From the NCBI RefSeq assembly GCF_000236035.1, contig NZ_JH393257.1, positions 62,397 through 126,396 on the forward strand: a DNA stretch of 64,000 bases, read 5' to 3'. The translations under genes and the position numbers were made by a program. The notes beneath the pieces were generated by a model. That model saw only the letters and a list, made by a program, of their open reading frames with translations. It made no database searches and was not told the origin of the DNA. The DNA comes from Vreelandella boliviensis LC1. Its GTDB lineage: Bacteria; Pseudomonadota; Gammaproteobacteria; Pseudomonadales; Halomonadaceae. This document shows, piece after piece, positions 26,865-38,205 of this stretch. Each line of letters begins with the position of its first letter. The stretch's first letter is position 1.

Positions 26865-27599
26865 GTGAGTAGTAACACTCCGCGTCGGCCGGTAAGGGAT
26901 TTGCGCTTTTTCCTTACCGTGCCGCACGCCTGTAGCTATTTGCCTGGCAGGGAAGCGACAACACTGTTTCTCGACCCTCAGGAGTCGCCCGTCCCTGGCG
27001 TATATGACTCGTTGGCGCTGCTAGGGTTTCGTCGTAGTGGGCGTCATCTTTACCGCCCTCACTGTGAGGGTTGCAATGCCTGCCGCTCAGTGCGCATTCC
27101 GGTTGAACAGTTTGCGGCTAACCGCACTCAACGTAAAATTTGGCGCCGCAACGCCGATATTAATGTGCGTGTTGTGGCCGCTCACTTTGCATCAACCCAC
27201 TACACTCTTTACGCCAATTACATTCGCCAGCGCCATGCCGACGGTGATATGTACCCCCCCAGTCGCGAACAGTACCGTACCTTTCTCACCCTCGATGAGC
27301 CCTATGCCCATCTAATGGAGATGTACCTTGACGACGAATTGATCGGTGTCGCTGCCTTTGACCAACTGGAGCATGGGCTCTCGGCAATCTACACCTTCTT
27401 TGCCGTTAGCGAGGCCCTGGATAAGCGTTCGCTAGGCACCTTTGCTATTCTTAAGCTCATTGAACTCAGCCGAGAAAAAGCGCTGCCGCACCTTTATTTA
27501 GGGTATTGGATCGAAGAGTGCCGTAAGATGCGCTACAAGCAGGCTTTCGCACCATTGGAAATACTCGATGGGCGCCATTGGCGGTCGTTAATTCGCTAA
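26865..27599 (+). CDS. bpt: bacterial protein transferase Bpt (aspartate/glutamate leucyltransferase)
   Basis: Adds Leu to N-terminal Asp or Glu residues (Bpt/ATE family), so secondary destabilising residues also become ClpS substrates. It has 244 residues and starts with GTG after AGGAGG. FFLTVPHACSYLPGREATTLFLDP opens the N-terminal domain. CxxC-type cysteines appear in HCEGCNACRSVRIPV (about 65-80). The C-terminal GNAT-like domain includes GLSAIYTFF, LGTFAILKLIELSR and YLGYWIEECRKMRYK. Older annotation calls it arginyl-tRNA-protein transferase (ate), a function not expected in bacteria of this type. Confidence 0.95.
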   Translation: MSSNTPRRPVRDLRFFLTVPHACSYLPGREATTLFLDPQESPVPGVYDSLALLGFRRSGRHLYRPHCEGCNACRSVRIPVEQFAANRTQRKIWRRNADINVRVVAAHFASTHYTLYANYIRQRHADGDMYPPSREQYRTFLTLDEPYAHLMEMYLDDELIGVAAFDQLEHGLSAIYTFFAVSEALDKRSLGTFAILKLIELSREKALPHLYLGYWIEECRKMRYKQAFAPLEILDGRHWRSLIR

Positions 27600-27730
27600 A
27601 CATGCCAGCTTTTTTGCCTTGACGGCGGGCTTACGGCACAATATAGCGCTGTTTCTTGAGCGCCCACCTTGCGGCACTCAAATTCTGACCGATTATTACA
27701 TTACTAACTCATCAGTGAGGACATGCCTAT

Positions 27731-27949
27731 ATGGCACGCGAAGATCATATTGAAATGGAAGGCGTTATCGTCGATACCCTTCCGAACACCATGTTTCGGG
27801 TTGAGCTGGAAAACGGTCACGTTGTTACCGCTCATATCTCCGGCAAAATGCGCAAAAACTATATCCGCATTCTGACCGGCGACAAGGTAAAAGTAGAGCT
27901 GACACCGTACGACCTGTCCAAAGGCCGTATCGTTTACCGTTCGCGCTAA
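27731..27949 (+). CDS. infA: translation initiation factor IF-1
   Basis: OB-fold protein of 72 residues that blocks the ribosomal A site during initiation. [38 protein letters not shown] and [12 protein letters not shown] are essentially invariant family sequence. GAGG lies ten bases before the ATG. It sits between bpt and the convergent clpA, the same order as in Pseudomonas. Confidence 0.98.
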   Translation: MAREDHIEMEGVIVDTLPNTMFRVELENGHVVTAHISGKMRKNYIRILTGDKVKVELTPYDLSKGRIVYRSR

Positions 27950-27993
27950 GTCGTTGCACCGTTAACGCGCTCGACTGATCTCAACTGTTGCTA

Positions 27994-28049
27994 AAACTTA
28001 GTTTCTGAAAATTAGTTTCTGAAAATTAGTTTCTAAAACTTAGCTCCTG
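27994..28049. repeat. 4 x 14-bp tandem repeat after infA
   Basis: AAACTTAGTTTCTG, AAAATTAGTTTCTG, AAAATTAGTTTCTA and AAACTTAGCTCCTG in direct succession, between the infA stop and its probable terminator. Confidence 0.92.
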
Positions 28050-28097
28050 CAACTACAGCGCCGTTCAGCGTCCATGGCGGTTCACTGAAAATGACAA

Positions 28098-28127
28098 CGC
28101 CCCGTCAATGACAGGGCGATGCGTTTT
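28098..28127 (+). terminator. probable infA terminator
   Basis: CGCCCCGTC-AAT-GACAGGGCG hairpin (one mismatch) followed by ATGCG and TTTTT. About 150 bases after the infA stop, beyond the tandem repeat. Confidence 0.65.
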
Positions 28128-28174
28128 TATGCATATAGCATGAGCTTTAATGAGACAGCTTTTAGCGCGGCTTA

Positions 28175-28192
28175 GCGCCCTTTTCAGGGCGC
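28175..28192 (-). terminator. hairpin over the clpA stop codon
   Basis: GCGCCCT-TTTC-AGGGCGC, a 7-bp stem that includes the clpA stop codon (ends at 28184). No T-run on the minus strand, so termination is uncertain. Confidence 0.4.
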
Positions 28193-30460
28193 ATCTGCCA
28201 TTTCAGTCTCTGTGGAAAGGTGCAGCTCGCCCTCTTCCAGGCTGACGTGAACAATACCGCCCTGGTCCGCCAATTCGCCAAACAGAATCATCTCGGCTAA
28301 TGGCTTCTTCAGCTTCTCTTGGATCAGGCGCGCCATGGGACGTGCGCCCATGTCAGGATCATAGCCTTTATCAGCCAGCCAATCCCGCGCCATGTCGTCC
28401 ACATCCAGCTGAACACGCTTCTCATCCAGTTGTGCCTGCAGCTCGATCAAGAACTTGTCGACGACATTGCGTACCACTGAAACCGGCAGCGCGTGGAACT
28501 GAATGATGCCATCCAGGCGGTTGCGGAATTCCGGCGAGAAGGTGCGACGGATCACTTCCATGGCATCGGTGGAGTGGTCTTGATGCTGGAAGCCAATCGA
28601 ACGGCGCGACGCCTGCTCTGCACCTGCGTTAGAGGTCATGATCAGGATAACGTGGCGGAAGTCCGCTTCACGGCCATTGTTATCCGTTAAGCGTCCGTGA
28701 TCCATGACCTGCAGCAGCAGGTTAAAGACTTCCGGGTGCGCTTTCTCAATCTCATCCAACAGCAGCACACAGTGCGGCTGCTTGGTGACCGCTTCAGTCA
28801 GCAGACCACCCTGGTCGTAACCGACGTAGCCCGGAGGGGCACCGATCAAGCGCGATACGGTGTGACGCTCCATGTACTCAGACATGTCAAAGCGCACCAG
28901 CTCGATGCCCATGATATGCGCAAGCTGTTTGGCCACTTCGGTTTTACCCACACCCGTGGGGCCTGCAAACAGGAAGCTACCGACGGGCTTGTCAGGGGAT
29001 TTAAGCCCAGCCCGAGACAGCTTAATGGCTGCAGAGAGACTATCAATCGCTTCATCCTGACCGAACACCAGCATTTTCAGGTCGCGATCCAGCTTCTCAA
29101 GCAGCTTGCGGTCGGAGCTTGAAACACTCTTCGGCGGAATACGCGCGATAGACGCCACCACGGCTTCAACTTGCTCGACATCGATCGTTTTGGCACGCAC
29201 TTCCGGCGGCAACAGACGCTGGTGCGCCCCTGCCTCGTCGATTACATCAATCGCTTTGTCGGGCAGGAAGCGGTCATTGATGTAGCGATCCGCTAAGCGT
29301 GCTGCGCTTTCAAGCGCGCCATCGGTGTACTTCAGCTCATGGTGCTCTTCAAAGCGTGAACGCAACCCTTTGAGAATCTTGATGGTGTCGTCCACCGACG
29401 GCGCCATCACATCGACTTTTTGGAAGCGCCGCGCCAGAGCACGATCTTTCTCAAAGATGCCGCGGAATTCTTGGAACGTGGTCGACCCAATGCAGCGCAA
29501 CTCGCCCGAGGAGAGCAGTGGTTTGAGTAGGTTAGACGCATCCATCACGCCGCCTGACGCCGCACCGGCACCAATGACGGTGTGAATCTCATCGATAAAG
29601 AGTACCGCGTTAGGCTGCTTGCGCAGCTCGCTCAGCAGACTTTTAAGACGTTTTTCAAAATCACCGCGATACTTGGTACCGGCCAGTAGCGCACCCATGT
29701 CCAGTGAGTAGACCACTGCATCGGCAATAACATCGGGAACGTCTTCTTCAACGATACGCTTGGCGAGGCCTTCGGCCACCGCGGTTTTACCCACGCCCGC
29801 TTCGCCGACTAACAGCGGGTTATTTTTGCGCCGCCGGGCCAGAATTTGCACCACGCGCTCAAGTTCTTGATCACGACCAATCAGCGGATCAATTTTACCC
29901 AGTCGCGCTTGCTCGTTCAGGTTGGTCGCGTAGCCAGTGAGAGGATGCGCAGCGCCCTCACTACCCCCCTCTTCCGCGTCTTCACTCTCTGATGAAGAGG
30001 GCGAGGGAGACGGCCCGTGGCCAGCCACCTTGGAGATACCATGGGCGATATAGTTAACCGCATCGACCCGTGCAACGCTCTGCTGCTTAAGGAAGTAAAC
30101 CGCCTGGCTTTCTTGCTCGGAGAATATCGCTACCAGTACATTGGCGCCGGATACTTCGCTTTTACCAGATGACTGAACGTGGAAAACCGCCCGCTGCAAA
30201 ACACGCTGAAAACCAAGCGTCGGCTGGGTCTCGCGATCTCCCTGGCCTTCTGGGATCAGTGGCGTGGTCGAGTTAATAAAATCCTGCAGATCGGACCGCA
30301 GCTTGTCGAGGTTAGCCCCGCAGGCCTTCAGTACGTCTACCGCTGAGGCATTATCTAGCAACGCTAGCAGCAGGTGCTCAACGGTCATAAACTCATGGCG
30401 CTTTGAACGCGCCACGGTGAAGGCCGTGTTCAGGGTCATTTCAAGTTCTTTGCTCAGCAT
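28184..30460 (-). CDS. clpA: ATP-dependent protease ATPase subunit ClpA
   Basis: AAA+ unfoldase that feeds ClpP and, with ClpS, degrades N-degron proteins; 758 residues. The N-domain (about 1-145) starts [19 protein letters not shown]1 carries Walker [16 protein letters not shown] (about 215), and D2 carries [15 protein letters not shown] (about 495). The ClpP-docking loop near residue 620 reads [16 protein letters not shown], an IGF type. An acidic, Ser-rich linker follows the N-domain. Directly downstream of clpS (139 bases) on the same strand, as in most gammaproteobacteria. Confidence 0.97.
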   Translation of the reverse strand: MLSKELEMTLNTAFTVARSKRHEFMTVEHLLLALLDNASAVDVLKACGANLDKLRSDLQDFINSTTPLIPEGQGDRETQPTLGFQRVLQRAVFHVQSSGKSEVSGANVLVAIFSEQESQAVYFLKQQSVARVDAVNYIAHGISKVAGHGPSPSPSSSESEDAEEGGSEGAAHPLTGYATNLNEQARLGKIDPLIGRDQELERVVQILARRRKNNPLLVGEAGVGKTAVAEGLAKRIVEEDVPDVIADAVVYSLDMGALLAGTKYRGDFEKRLKSLLSELRKQPNAVLFIDEIHTVIGAGAASGGVMDASNLLKPLLSSGELRCIGSTTFQEFRGIFEKDRALARRFQKVDVMAPSVDDTIKILKGLRSRFEEHHELKYTDGALESAARLADRYINDRFLPDKAIDVIDEAGAHQRLLPPEVRAKTIDVEQVEAVVASIARIPPKSVSSSDRKLLEKLDRDLKMLVFGQDEAIDSLSAAIKLSRAGLKSPDKPVGSFLFAGPTGVGKTEVAKQLAHIMGIELVRFDMSEYMERHTVSRLIGAPPGYVGYDQGGLLTEAVTKQPHCVLLLDEIEKAHPEVFNLLLQVMDHGRLTDNNGREADFRHVILIMTSNAGAEQASRRSIGFQHQDHSTDAMEVIRRTFSPEFRNRLDGIIQFHALPVSVVRNVVDKFLIELQAQLDEKRVQLDVDDMARDWLADKGYDPDMGARPMARLIQEKLKKPLAEMILFGELADQGGIVHVSLEEGELHLSTETEMADAP

Positions 30461-30599
30461 GGCAGTCCCCTTTTCGCTACTACCTAGGGCGTATCGCCAC
30501 CTAGGGCTTGCGTCGGATCAGTTTAATCGACCGGCACTCTCAACATCGGGTACAAATGGCACGGTTGCAAGCCTCACCACCAATTATTTCTCAACGCTT

Positions 30600-30923
30600 T
30601 TAATTGGCAGCCTCAATATCACTTATCAACGGATGCTCACACTCACGGGCGTATTCGTTTACCTGATAGCTTTTTGTTTCAGCTATATCGCGCGTAAACA
30701 CGCCACAAGTGCCCTTTCCTTGGGTATGTACTGCGAGCATGATCTGAACGGCCGTCTCGCTATCCAAATTGAAAAAATCTTGCAGCACTTCAATAACAAA
30801 TTCCATCGGTGTGTAATCGTCATTGTGAAGCACCACCTTATAAAGCGGTGGTTGCGCCAGCGCCGGTTCTGCTGACTGCACCGCAATATCACCATCTTCA
30901 TCGGGCATATTTGGCCGCGTCAT
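30600..30923 (-). CDS. clpS: ClpA adaptor ClpS
   Basis: Recognises N-terminal Leu, Phe, Tyr and Trp and delivers these proteins to ClpA. The core [19 protein letters not shown] holds the pocket residues (N, D, D and M), followed by [20 protein letters not shown] and the C-terminal [13 protein letters not shown]. The start is uncertain: ATG 30923 gives 107 residues, matching E. coli ClpS, while in-frame ATG 30974 and GTG 31001 would add 17 and 26 residues; none has a strong ribosome binding site. cspD, which often lies between clpS and icd in Pseudomonas, is absent. Confidence 0.92.
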   Translation of the reverse strand: MTRPNMPDEDGDIAVQSAEPALAQPPLYKVVLHNDDYTPMEFVIEVLQDFFNLDSETAVQIMLAVHTQGKGTCGVFTRDIAETKSYQVNEYARECEHPLISDIEAAN

Positions 30924-31099
30924 TCCCGCTTGCACGGGTAATACGGCTAAGCATGAACTATCTAGGTTGGGCATAAGCAGCACGGTTGGTTGTCTCGACA
31001 CTGACCGTTGGAGGCGTCTAAATGAAGTTGTCTACTTTTCAGACGCTGCCGATCAGCAAGGGTTCATGGAAAACACAAAATTAACATATAAGATAAGCC

Positions 31100-31131
31100 A
31101 AAAAACCCTCGCCCACTACGGTAGGCGAGGG
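31100..31131 (-). terminator. Rho-independent terminator of icd
   Basis: On the minus strand CCCTCGCC-TACCGTAGTG-GGCGAGGG followed by TTTTTT. It lies about 75 bases after the icd stop. Confidence 0.85.
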
Positions 31132-31203
31132 ATATCACAGCGTTTGTATGCGCCTTGCCCAGTGGCTGCGCAGGCTGTTTATGAAGCGCCTGTTTTTAAA
31201 ACC

Positions 31204-33441
31204 CTAGCCGTTGGCTACCATAGCAAGCGCTTCGTTGAGCGTTTTGCTCGGGCGCATGACTTGGCTAGCCAACTCGCCATTAGGGTGATAATAACCCTTA
31301 AGATCAACGGGTTGCCCTTGAACACTGTTGAGTTCATCGATAATGGTAGTTTCGTTGGCTTTCAGCGTTTCCACAAGGCGGGCAAAGCGTGTTTTCAGTT
31401 CAGCGTCTTGATCTTGAGCTGCCAATGCTTCTGCCCAGTAGAGCGCCAGGTAGAAATGGCTTCCGCGGTTGTCCAACTCACCCACTTTACGTGAAGGTGA
31501 TTTGTTGCTTTCGAGAAACTGGCCGTTAGCTTCATCCAGCGCTTTCGCCAGCAGCTTAGCACGGTCATTGCTAAAGCGTTTGGCGAGGTGCTCTAAAGAG
31601 GCAACCAGCGCCAGAAACTCGCCAAGGCTGTCCCAACGTAGGTGATTCTCTTCAAGCAACTGCTGAACGTGCTTAGGCGCGGAACCACCAGCACCGGTTT
31701 CAAACAGGCCACCGCCATCCATCAGGGGAACGATAGATAACATTTTGGCACTGGTGCCTAACTCAAGAATCGGGAATAAATCCGTCAGGTAATCGCGCAG
31801 GATGTTGCCCGTCACAGAGATAGTATCGAGGCCACGAATCACACGCTCCAGGGTGTAACGCATTGCCCGAACCTGAGACATGATATGGATCTCGAGTCCA
31901 TCCGTGTCATGATCCTTGAGGTACGTTTTGACCTTTTTGATCAGCTCGTTCTCGTGCGGACGGTAAGGGTCAAGCCAGAACACCGTCGGCATACCAGAAT
32001 CACGGCAGCGCTCTACCGCCAACTTGACCCAGTCGCGAATCGGCGCGTCCTTCACTTGGCACATCCGCCAGATATCGCCCTGCTCCACGTTTTGGGTCAA
32101 CAGCACTTCGCCAGTGTCCAGATCGGTGATATTAGCAACACCGTCTTCCGAAATTTCAAAGGTTTTGTCGTGGGAGCCGTACTCTTCAGCTTTTTGCGCC
32201 ATCAAGCCAACGTTGGGTACGGTGCCCATCGTCGCCGGATCAAAAGCACCGTGCCATTTACAGAAATTGATCATTTCCTGATAAATTCGCGCGAACGTGG
32301 ACTCCGGCATAACGGCCTTGACGTCCTTAAGACGACCGTCACCGCCGTACATCTTGCCCCCGGCACGAATCATCGCCGGCATCGAAGCGTCCACAATCAC
32401 ATCGCTGGGCGAGTGGAAGTTGGTGATGCCACGAGCCGAATCGACCATCGCCAACTCTGGGCGCTTTTCATGGCAGGCATGCAAGTCGCTGATGATTTCA
32501 TCACGCTGTGATTCTGACAACGTCTCTATTTTTTCGTAAAGATTGGCGATGCCATTGTTAACATCGACCCCCAGTTCTTTGAACAACTCACCGTGTTTAT
32601 CAAAGGCGTCTTTGTAAAAAATCTTGATACAGTGGCCAAACACAATCGGGTGCGAGACCTTCATCATCGTCGCTTTTACGTGCAACGAGAACATGACGCC
32701 AGATTCACGAGCATCTTCTATTTCCCGCTCGTAGAATTCGAGCAATGCCTTTTTGCTCATGAACATACTGTCGATGATCTCGCCTTCGAGTAGCGGGATA
32801 TTCGACTTGAGCACCTGGGTCTGGCCACTCTTGGTGGTCAGTTCCATCTTCACATTGCGCGCACGATCCAGCGTTATCGACTTCTCACCGTCGTAGAAAT
32901 CGCCCTTATGCATGTGGGAAACGTGGCTGCGTGAAGCCTGACTCCACTCCCCCATCGAGTGAGGATACTTGCGCGCGTACTCTTTGACGGCCTTCGGCGC
33001 ACGACGGTCAGAGTTACCTTCGCGCAACACTGGGTTAACCGCGCTACCTTTGACTTTGTCGTAGCGCGCTTTGATATCTTTCTCTTCGTCACTGCTTGGC
33101 TCGTCAGGGTACTCGGGGAGAGGGTAGCCCTGCTCTTGCAGTTCTTTAATCACTGCGCGCAGCTGCGGCATGGAAGCGCTGATATTGGGCAACTTGATGA
33201 TATTGGCTTCTGGAACCTTAGCCAGCGCACCTAGTTCGGCCAGGTGGTCCTCGATACGCTGCTCTTCAGTCAAGTAATCGGGAAATAAAGACAGAACGCG
33301 AGCAGCCAGGGAGATATCCCGGGTTTCCACTTCGATACCAGCAGCGTCGGTGAAGGCGTCAATAATCGGTAGCAAAGAATATGTTGCGAGCGCAGGCGCC
33401 TCGTCGGTGAGCGTGTAAATGATCTTCGGCGTTTTAGACAT
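31204..33441 (-). CDS. icd: monomeric NADP-dependent isocitrate dehydrogenase
   Basis: TCA-cycle enzyme converting isocitrate to 2-oxoglutarate and CO2 with NADP. At 745 residues it belongs to the monomeric IDH class (Azotobacter/Corynebacterium/Vibrio IDH-II type), which is unrelated in length to the 416-residue homodimeric enzyme. It begins [17 protein letters not shown]. Typical blocks are [51 protein letters not shown] and [23 protein letters not shown]. It competes with aceA (at 40.2 kb) for isocitrate. The homodimeric idh gene that is often adjacent in Pseudomonas is not seen. Confidence 0.97.
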   Translation of the reverse strand: MSKTPKIIYTLTDEAPALATYSLLPIIDAFTDAAGIEVETRDISLAARVLSLFPDYLTEEQRIEDHLAELGALAKVPEANIIKLPNISASMPQLRAVIKELQEQGYPLPEYPDEPSSDEEKDIKARYDKVKGSAVNPVLREGNSDRRAPKAVKEYARKYPHSMGEWSQASRSHVSHMHKGDFYDGEKSITLDRARNVKMELTTKSGQTQVLKSNIPLLEGEIIDSMFMSKKALLEFYEREIEDARESGVMFSLHVKATMMKVSHPIVFGHCIKIFYKDAFDKHGELFKELGVDVNNGIANLYEKIETLSESQRDEIISDLHACHEKRPELAMVDSARGITNFHSPSDVIVDASMPAMIRAGGKMYGGDGRLKDVKAVMPESTFARIYQEMINFCKWHGAFDPATMGTVPNVGLMAQKAEEYGSHDKTFEISEDGVANITDLDTGEVLLTQNVEQGDIWRMCQVKDAPIRDWVKLAVERCRDSGMPTVFWLDPYRPHENELIKKVKTYLKDHDTDGLEIHIMSQVRAMRYTLERVIRGLDTISVTGNILRDYLTDLFPILELGTSAKMLSIVPLMDGGGLFETGAGGSAPKHVQQLLEENHLRWDSLGEFLALVASLEHLAKRFSNDRAKLLAKALDEANGQFLESNKSPSRKVGELDNRGSHFYLALYWAEALAAQDQDAELKTRFARLVETLKANETTIIDELNSVQGQPVDLKGYYHPNGELASQVMRPSKTLNEALAMVANG

Positions 33442-33725
33442 TTTGCGTTAACCTCTTTTTTCTATCGCTGTGATTATAAAGACCCTGAGCGACGCGACTC
33501 ATTCAACGAGAGACCATGCCGCGAAGCAGGCTGGGCCGTTTTATTTGGCTTTTCCTGACTTTCTCGTTATGTGGCTTTCTCAACTATCAATCGATGGCTG
33601 TTGAGGATGCTTGTTGAGAGCGTCGTTGAGCGTGTTGTTAAGACAGTTTTTAAAAGTATACCAGCGCTGCATTTTAATCACATGTGAGATTGTCGACAAA
33701 TCAAGGGCAACCCCCTAAAGAGATT

Positions 33726-34358
33726 ATGAGCACTTTATATTTACTGCATAAGCCCTATCGTATGCTCTCTCAGTTTACCGATAAACAAGGGCGTGCCACA
33801 TTAGCCGATGTTATTACTGTGCCGGACGTATACGCCGCAGGGCGGCTAGATTATGACTCTGAAGGCCTGCTGCTGCTCAGCGATGATGGCGAATTGATTC
33901 ACCGCATATCTCACCCGCGCCATAAGCAGCCCAAAACTTACTGGGTCCAGGTGGAAGGCGATATTAGTGAGGCAGCGCTGAAATCACTGCGCCAGGGAAT
34001 TACGCTGAAAGATGGCCCAACGCAGCCAGCCAAGGCACGCCAGATAGCCCCACCCGCTAGCGCACCACGCCAACCGCCCATCGACCCTAAGCGCCACCCG
34101 TCGACTAGCTGGCTGGAGCTCACCATCAGCGAAGGCCGTAACCGCCAAGTGCGGCGTATGACCGCCCATGTCGGCTTTCCTACTCTACGCTTGATTCGCA
34201 CCGCCATTGGCCCCTGGCAGTTGGATGGATTAGCCCCCGGTGAATGGCGCACAGAAACCCTACACGCCCCCCGGCCAACTGATAAGCACCCCAATCGGCG
34301 AAAAGCTCCGCGAAAAGATCAGCGAGCGCGGCCCGCCGCAAAACACAGGAAACCCTAA
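33726..34358 (+). CDS. rluE: 23S rRNA pseudouridine synthase RluE
   Basis: RsuA-family synthase that makes pseudouridine 2457 in 23S rRNA. About 210 residues. YLLHKPYRMLSQF opens the protein, the catalytic aspartate lies in AAGRLDYDSEGLLLLSDDG (about 43), and LELTISEGRNRQVRRM (about 140) is the conserved C-terminal motif. The last 30 residues form a very basic Lys/Arg/Pro tail. The ATG at 33726 follows AAAGAG; the start 42 bases upstream lacks family sequence. First gene of a tight block; its stop overlaps the nudJ ATG by one base. The order icd-rluE-nudJ-mnmA-hflD-purB matches E. coli. Confidence 0.94.
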   Translation: MSTLYLLHKPYRMLSQFTDKQGRATLADVITVPDVYAAGRLDYDSEGLLLLSDDGELIHRISHPRHKQPKTYWVQVEGDISEAALKSLRQGITLKDGPTQPAKARQIAPPASAPRQPPIDPKRHPSTSWLELTISEGRNRQVRRMTAHVGFPTLRLIRTAIGPWQLDGLAPGEWRTETLHAPRPTDKHPNRRKAPRKDQRARPAAKHRKP

Positions 34359-34798
34359 TGAGCCTTATTCGCAGCACGGCAGCCTGTGTCATTCAGCAGG
34401 GTGAGCGCTTCTTGATGGTGGAAGAGCAGCGCGGCGGCCCGCAGAGCGTGTTTAACCAGCCAGCCGGGCATATAGAAACCGGCGAAGGCCCCATCACCGC
34501 CATTCTGCGCGAGGTATTGGAGGAGACTGCTTGGCAGGTATCGCTCACCGGCTATCTGGGCCTGTACGTTTTTCATACCGGCGATGGGCAAACGTTTCAT
34601 AGCCACGGTTTTGTTGCCGAGCCGCTTCATCAGCTCGGTCGCGCCATTGATCCCGAGATATTCGCTACTCACTGGCTCACAGTTGAGCAAATACGCTCGT
34701 TGGATCAACAGTCACGCCTGCGCAGCCCGCTAGTACTCAAACGTATTGAGGACGCACTCGGCGGCCCTTGTTACCCGCTTGCAGTGATTCGCGAGTGA
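34358..34798 (+). CDS. nudJ: NUDIX hydrolase, NudJ-type phosphatase
   Basis: Cytoplasmic Nudix enzyme of 146 residues; in E. coli NudJ cleaves phosphate from nucleoside di- and triphosphates and thiamine pyrophosphate precursors. The Nudix box is GHIETGEGPITAILREVLEE (about 43-62), with Ala where the consensus has the final Gly after EEx. QPAGH upstream and the overall length fit NudJ. Translationally coupled to rluE (TAATG overlap). The conserved position between rluE and mnmA supports the assignment beyond the family level. Confidence 0.92.
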   Translation: MSLIRSTAACVIQQGERFLMVEEQRGGPQSVFNQPAGHIETGEGPITAILREVLEETAWQVSLTGYLGLYVFHTGDGQTFHSHGFVAEPLHQLGRAIDPEIFATHWLTVEQIRSLDQQSRLRSPLVLKRIEDALGGPCYPLAVIRE

Positions 34799-34843
34799 AG
34801 CACTCGAAGCCATTACCCCCCATCGTGTATAATCCTCGCCCAA

Positions 34844-34890
34844 TTGCACACTGTTCTTTTGCACACCGCTTTTTTGCACACTACTTCTAC
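34844..34890. repeat. about 3 x 16-bp degenerate tandem repeat before mnmA
   Basis: Three diverged copies of a TTGCACACTGTTCTTT-type unit end a few bases before the mnmA ribosome binding site. Confidence 0.65.
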
Positions 34891-34901
34891 TGAGGATGCC
34901 T

Positions 34902-36062
34902 ATGTCATCCAATACCGAGTCATCCAGCACTGGCTCAACCATTACCGAGCCCTCTGCTAACGGCAAAGTGATTGTCGGTATGTCCGGCGGCGTAGACTCG
35001 TCCGTTTCTGCCCTTCTCCTCATGCAGCAAGGCTATGAGGTAGAAGGCCTGTTTATGAAAAACTGGGATGAAGACGACGGCACCGAGTACTGTACGGCCA
35101 AAGAGGACCTCGCCGACGCTGAGGCGGTCTGCGCCAAACTGGGCATTAAACTGCATACTGCCAACTTTGCCGCGGAGTATTGGGACAATGTATTTGAGCA
35201 CTTTTTAGCTGAATACAAAGCAGGCCGCACGCCCAACCCGGATATTCTGTGTAACCGGGAGATCAAGTTTAAGGTGTTCCTCGAGTACGCCGAAATGCTG
35301 GGTGCCGACAAAATCGCCACCGGTCACTATGTTCGGCAAGGCATGCGAAATGGCCGCCCGCGCCTACTTAAAGGCCTGGATGGCAATAAAGATCAAAGCT
35401 ACTTCCTGCATGCGGTACCGGAAGCTGCTATTGCCCGCACCCTGTTCCCCGTTGGTGAGTTGGAAAAACCCGCTGTGCGTGCCTTAGCTGAACAGCACGA
35501 ACTGATTACCGCCAAGAAAAAAGACTCCACCGGGATCTGCTTTATCGGCGAGCGGCGCTTTCGCGACTTCCTTCAGCAGTACCTGCCCGCCCAGCCCGGC
35601 ACCATTGAAACGCCAGATGGCGATGTGATTGGCGAACATATGGGGCTGATGTACTACACCCTGGGCCAGCGCCAGGGCCTAGGCATTGGTGGGCTTGCCA
35701 ACTACTCCGAAGAACCCTGGTACGTGGCGGCAAAAGATCTTGATCGCAATGTGCTGGTCGCGGTGCAGGGTAAGCATGATCAGCTGCTCTACTCCGATAC
35801 GTTGACTACAGAGGCCATGGACTGGGTAGCGGGCGAGCCGCCGGTTCAGCAGGGTCGCTTTACCGCCAAGACGCGCTATCGGCAAAGCGACTGCGACTGT
35901 GAAATGCGCGCTCTGCCCGACGGCGGTGTAGAGGTTACCTTCGACGACCCACAGTGGGCGGTAACCCCAGGCCAGTCGCTGGTCCTTTACGATGGCGACA
36001 TTTGCTTAGGCGGTGGTGTGATTCGCGCTACCTGGAAGAAAGCCGCGGAGGCCGCTGCATGA
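34902..36062 (+). CDS. mnmA: tRNA-specific 2-thiouridylase MnmA
   Basis: Uses ATP and sulfur from the IscS-Tus relay to make s2U34 in tRNA-Lys, -Glu and -Gln. The PP-loop [16 protein letters not shown] lies near residue 26, the catalytic cysteines are in [10 protein letters not shown] (about 114) and [10 protein letters not shown] (about 210), and ATGHYVR precedes the second half. The N-terminal 20 residues are Ser/Thr-rich and not conserved. I chose ATG 34902 because GAGG lies six bases upstream; an ATG two codons earlier abuts that site. Overlaps hflD by ATGA. Confidence 0.96.
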   Translation: MSSNTESSSTGSTITEPSANGKVIVGMSGGVDSSVSALLLMQQGYEVEGLFMKNWDEDDGTEYCTAKEDLADAEAVCAKLGIKLHTANFAAEYWDNVFEHFLAEYKAGRTPNPDILCNREIKFKVFLEYAEMLGADKIATGHYVRQGMRNGRPRLLKGLDGNKDQSYFLHAVPEAAIARTLFPVGELEKPAVRALAEQHELITAKKKDSTGICFIGERRFRDFLQQYLPAQPGTIETPDGDVIGEHMGLMYYTLGQRQGLGIGGLANYSEEPWYVAAKDLDRNVLVAVQGKHDQLLYSDTLTTEAMDWVAGEPPVQQGRFTAKTRYRQSDCDCEMRALPDGGVEVTFDDPQWAVTPGQSLVLYDGDICLGGGVIRATWKKAAEAAA

Positions 36063-36700
36063 GTCCAATCACCCCGATTCATCGTGCCCCCGACTCCCCG
36101 GCCGCTCGCCAAGCGCTTGCCCTAGCGGGCGTGTTTCAAGCCGCCAGTCTGGTTGACGAACTCGCCCGCACCGGTCAAGTCGACCCGCGCGCCTGGGAAA
36201 CGCTGATTGAAGCCACCGTGGATACCAACCCGGAGAACTTCGAAGCGATCTATGGCGGGCACCCCAATAATCTTCGCCGCGGCCTGGATACGTTAGAAGC
36301 CCTGGTGGGGCGTAAGCAGGCGAATCCGGTAGTGCTGCGTTACGGCTTTTCGCTGTTAATGCTGATGAACAAACTGCGCACCAATAACGACATGATGGAT
36401 TCGCTGGGCCAAAAGCTAACCCGCATTCAGGGTCAGGCCGAACACTTCGGCCCCACTCATGAAAACGTGGTCGCCAGCCTAGGGGAAGCTTACCAGGAGA
36501 CGATCTCCACGTTTAAAACCCGTATCGTGGTGCAGGGCGACCCTTCGTTACTGCAGAGCCGCATGATGCCCGAGCGTGTGCGCGCCTGTTTAATGGCCGG
36601 CATTCGCTTTGGGCTATTGTGGCACCAGCAAGGCGGGCGGCGCTGGAAGCTGGTATTCCAGCGCAAAGCGCTACGCCGGGCGCTGGACAGCCTTAGTTAA
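36059..36700 (+). CDS. hflD: HflD homolog
   Basis: Protein of about 213 residues of the HflD family. In E. coli HflD is a peripheral membrane protein that modulates the lambda CII/FtsH lysogeny decision; its cell function is unclear. [23 protein letters not shown] at the N-terminus and [20 protein letters not shown] are strongly family-like; [21 protein letters not shown] is the conserved C-terminus. The ATG at 36059 overlaps the mnmA stop (ATGA), implying translational coupling. Placement between mnmA and purB is the conserved gammaproteobacterial arrangement. Confidence 0.94.
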   Translation: MSPITPIHRAPDSPAARQALALAGVFQAASLVDELARTGQVDPRAWETLIEATVDTNPENFEAIYGGHPNNLRRGLDTLEALVGRKQANPVVLRYGFSLLMLMNKLRTNNDMMDSLGQKLTRIQGQAEHFGPTHENVVASLGEAYQETISTFKTRIVVQGDPSLLQSRMMPERVRACLMAGIRFGLLWHQQGGRRWKLVFQRKALRRALDSLS

Positions 36701-36735
36701 GCCACTATCCAATCGATTAACCTGCTCTCGACTAA

Positions 36736-38151
<1,416 letters not shown>

Positions 38152-38205
38152 CAACATTTTATAAAGACATTTAATAACGCCATTTTACTAACGTCAGGGC
38201 ATGCC

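Noticed and set aside
31885-32511. 208-codon frame opposite icd
   Set aside because: Antisense shadow of the monomeric isocitrate dehydrogenase; not protein-like.
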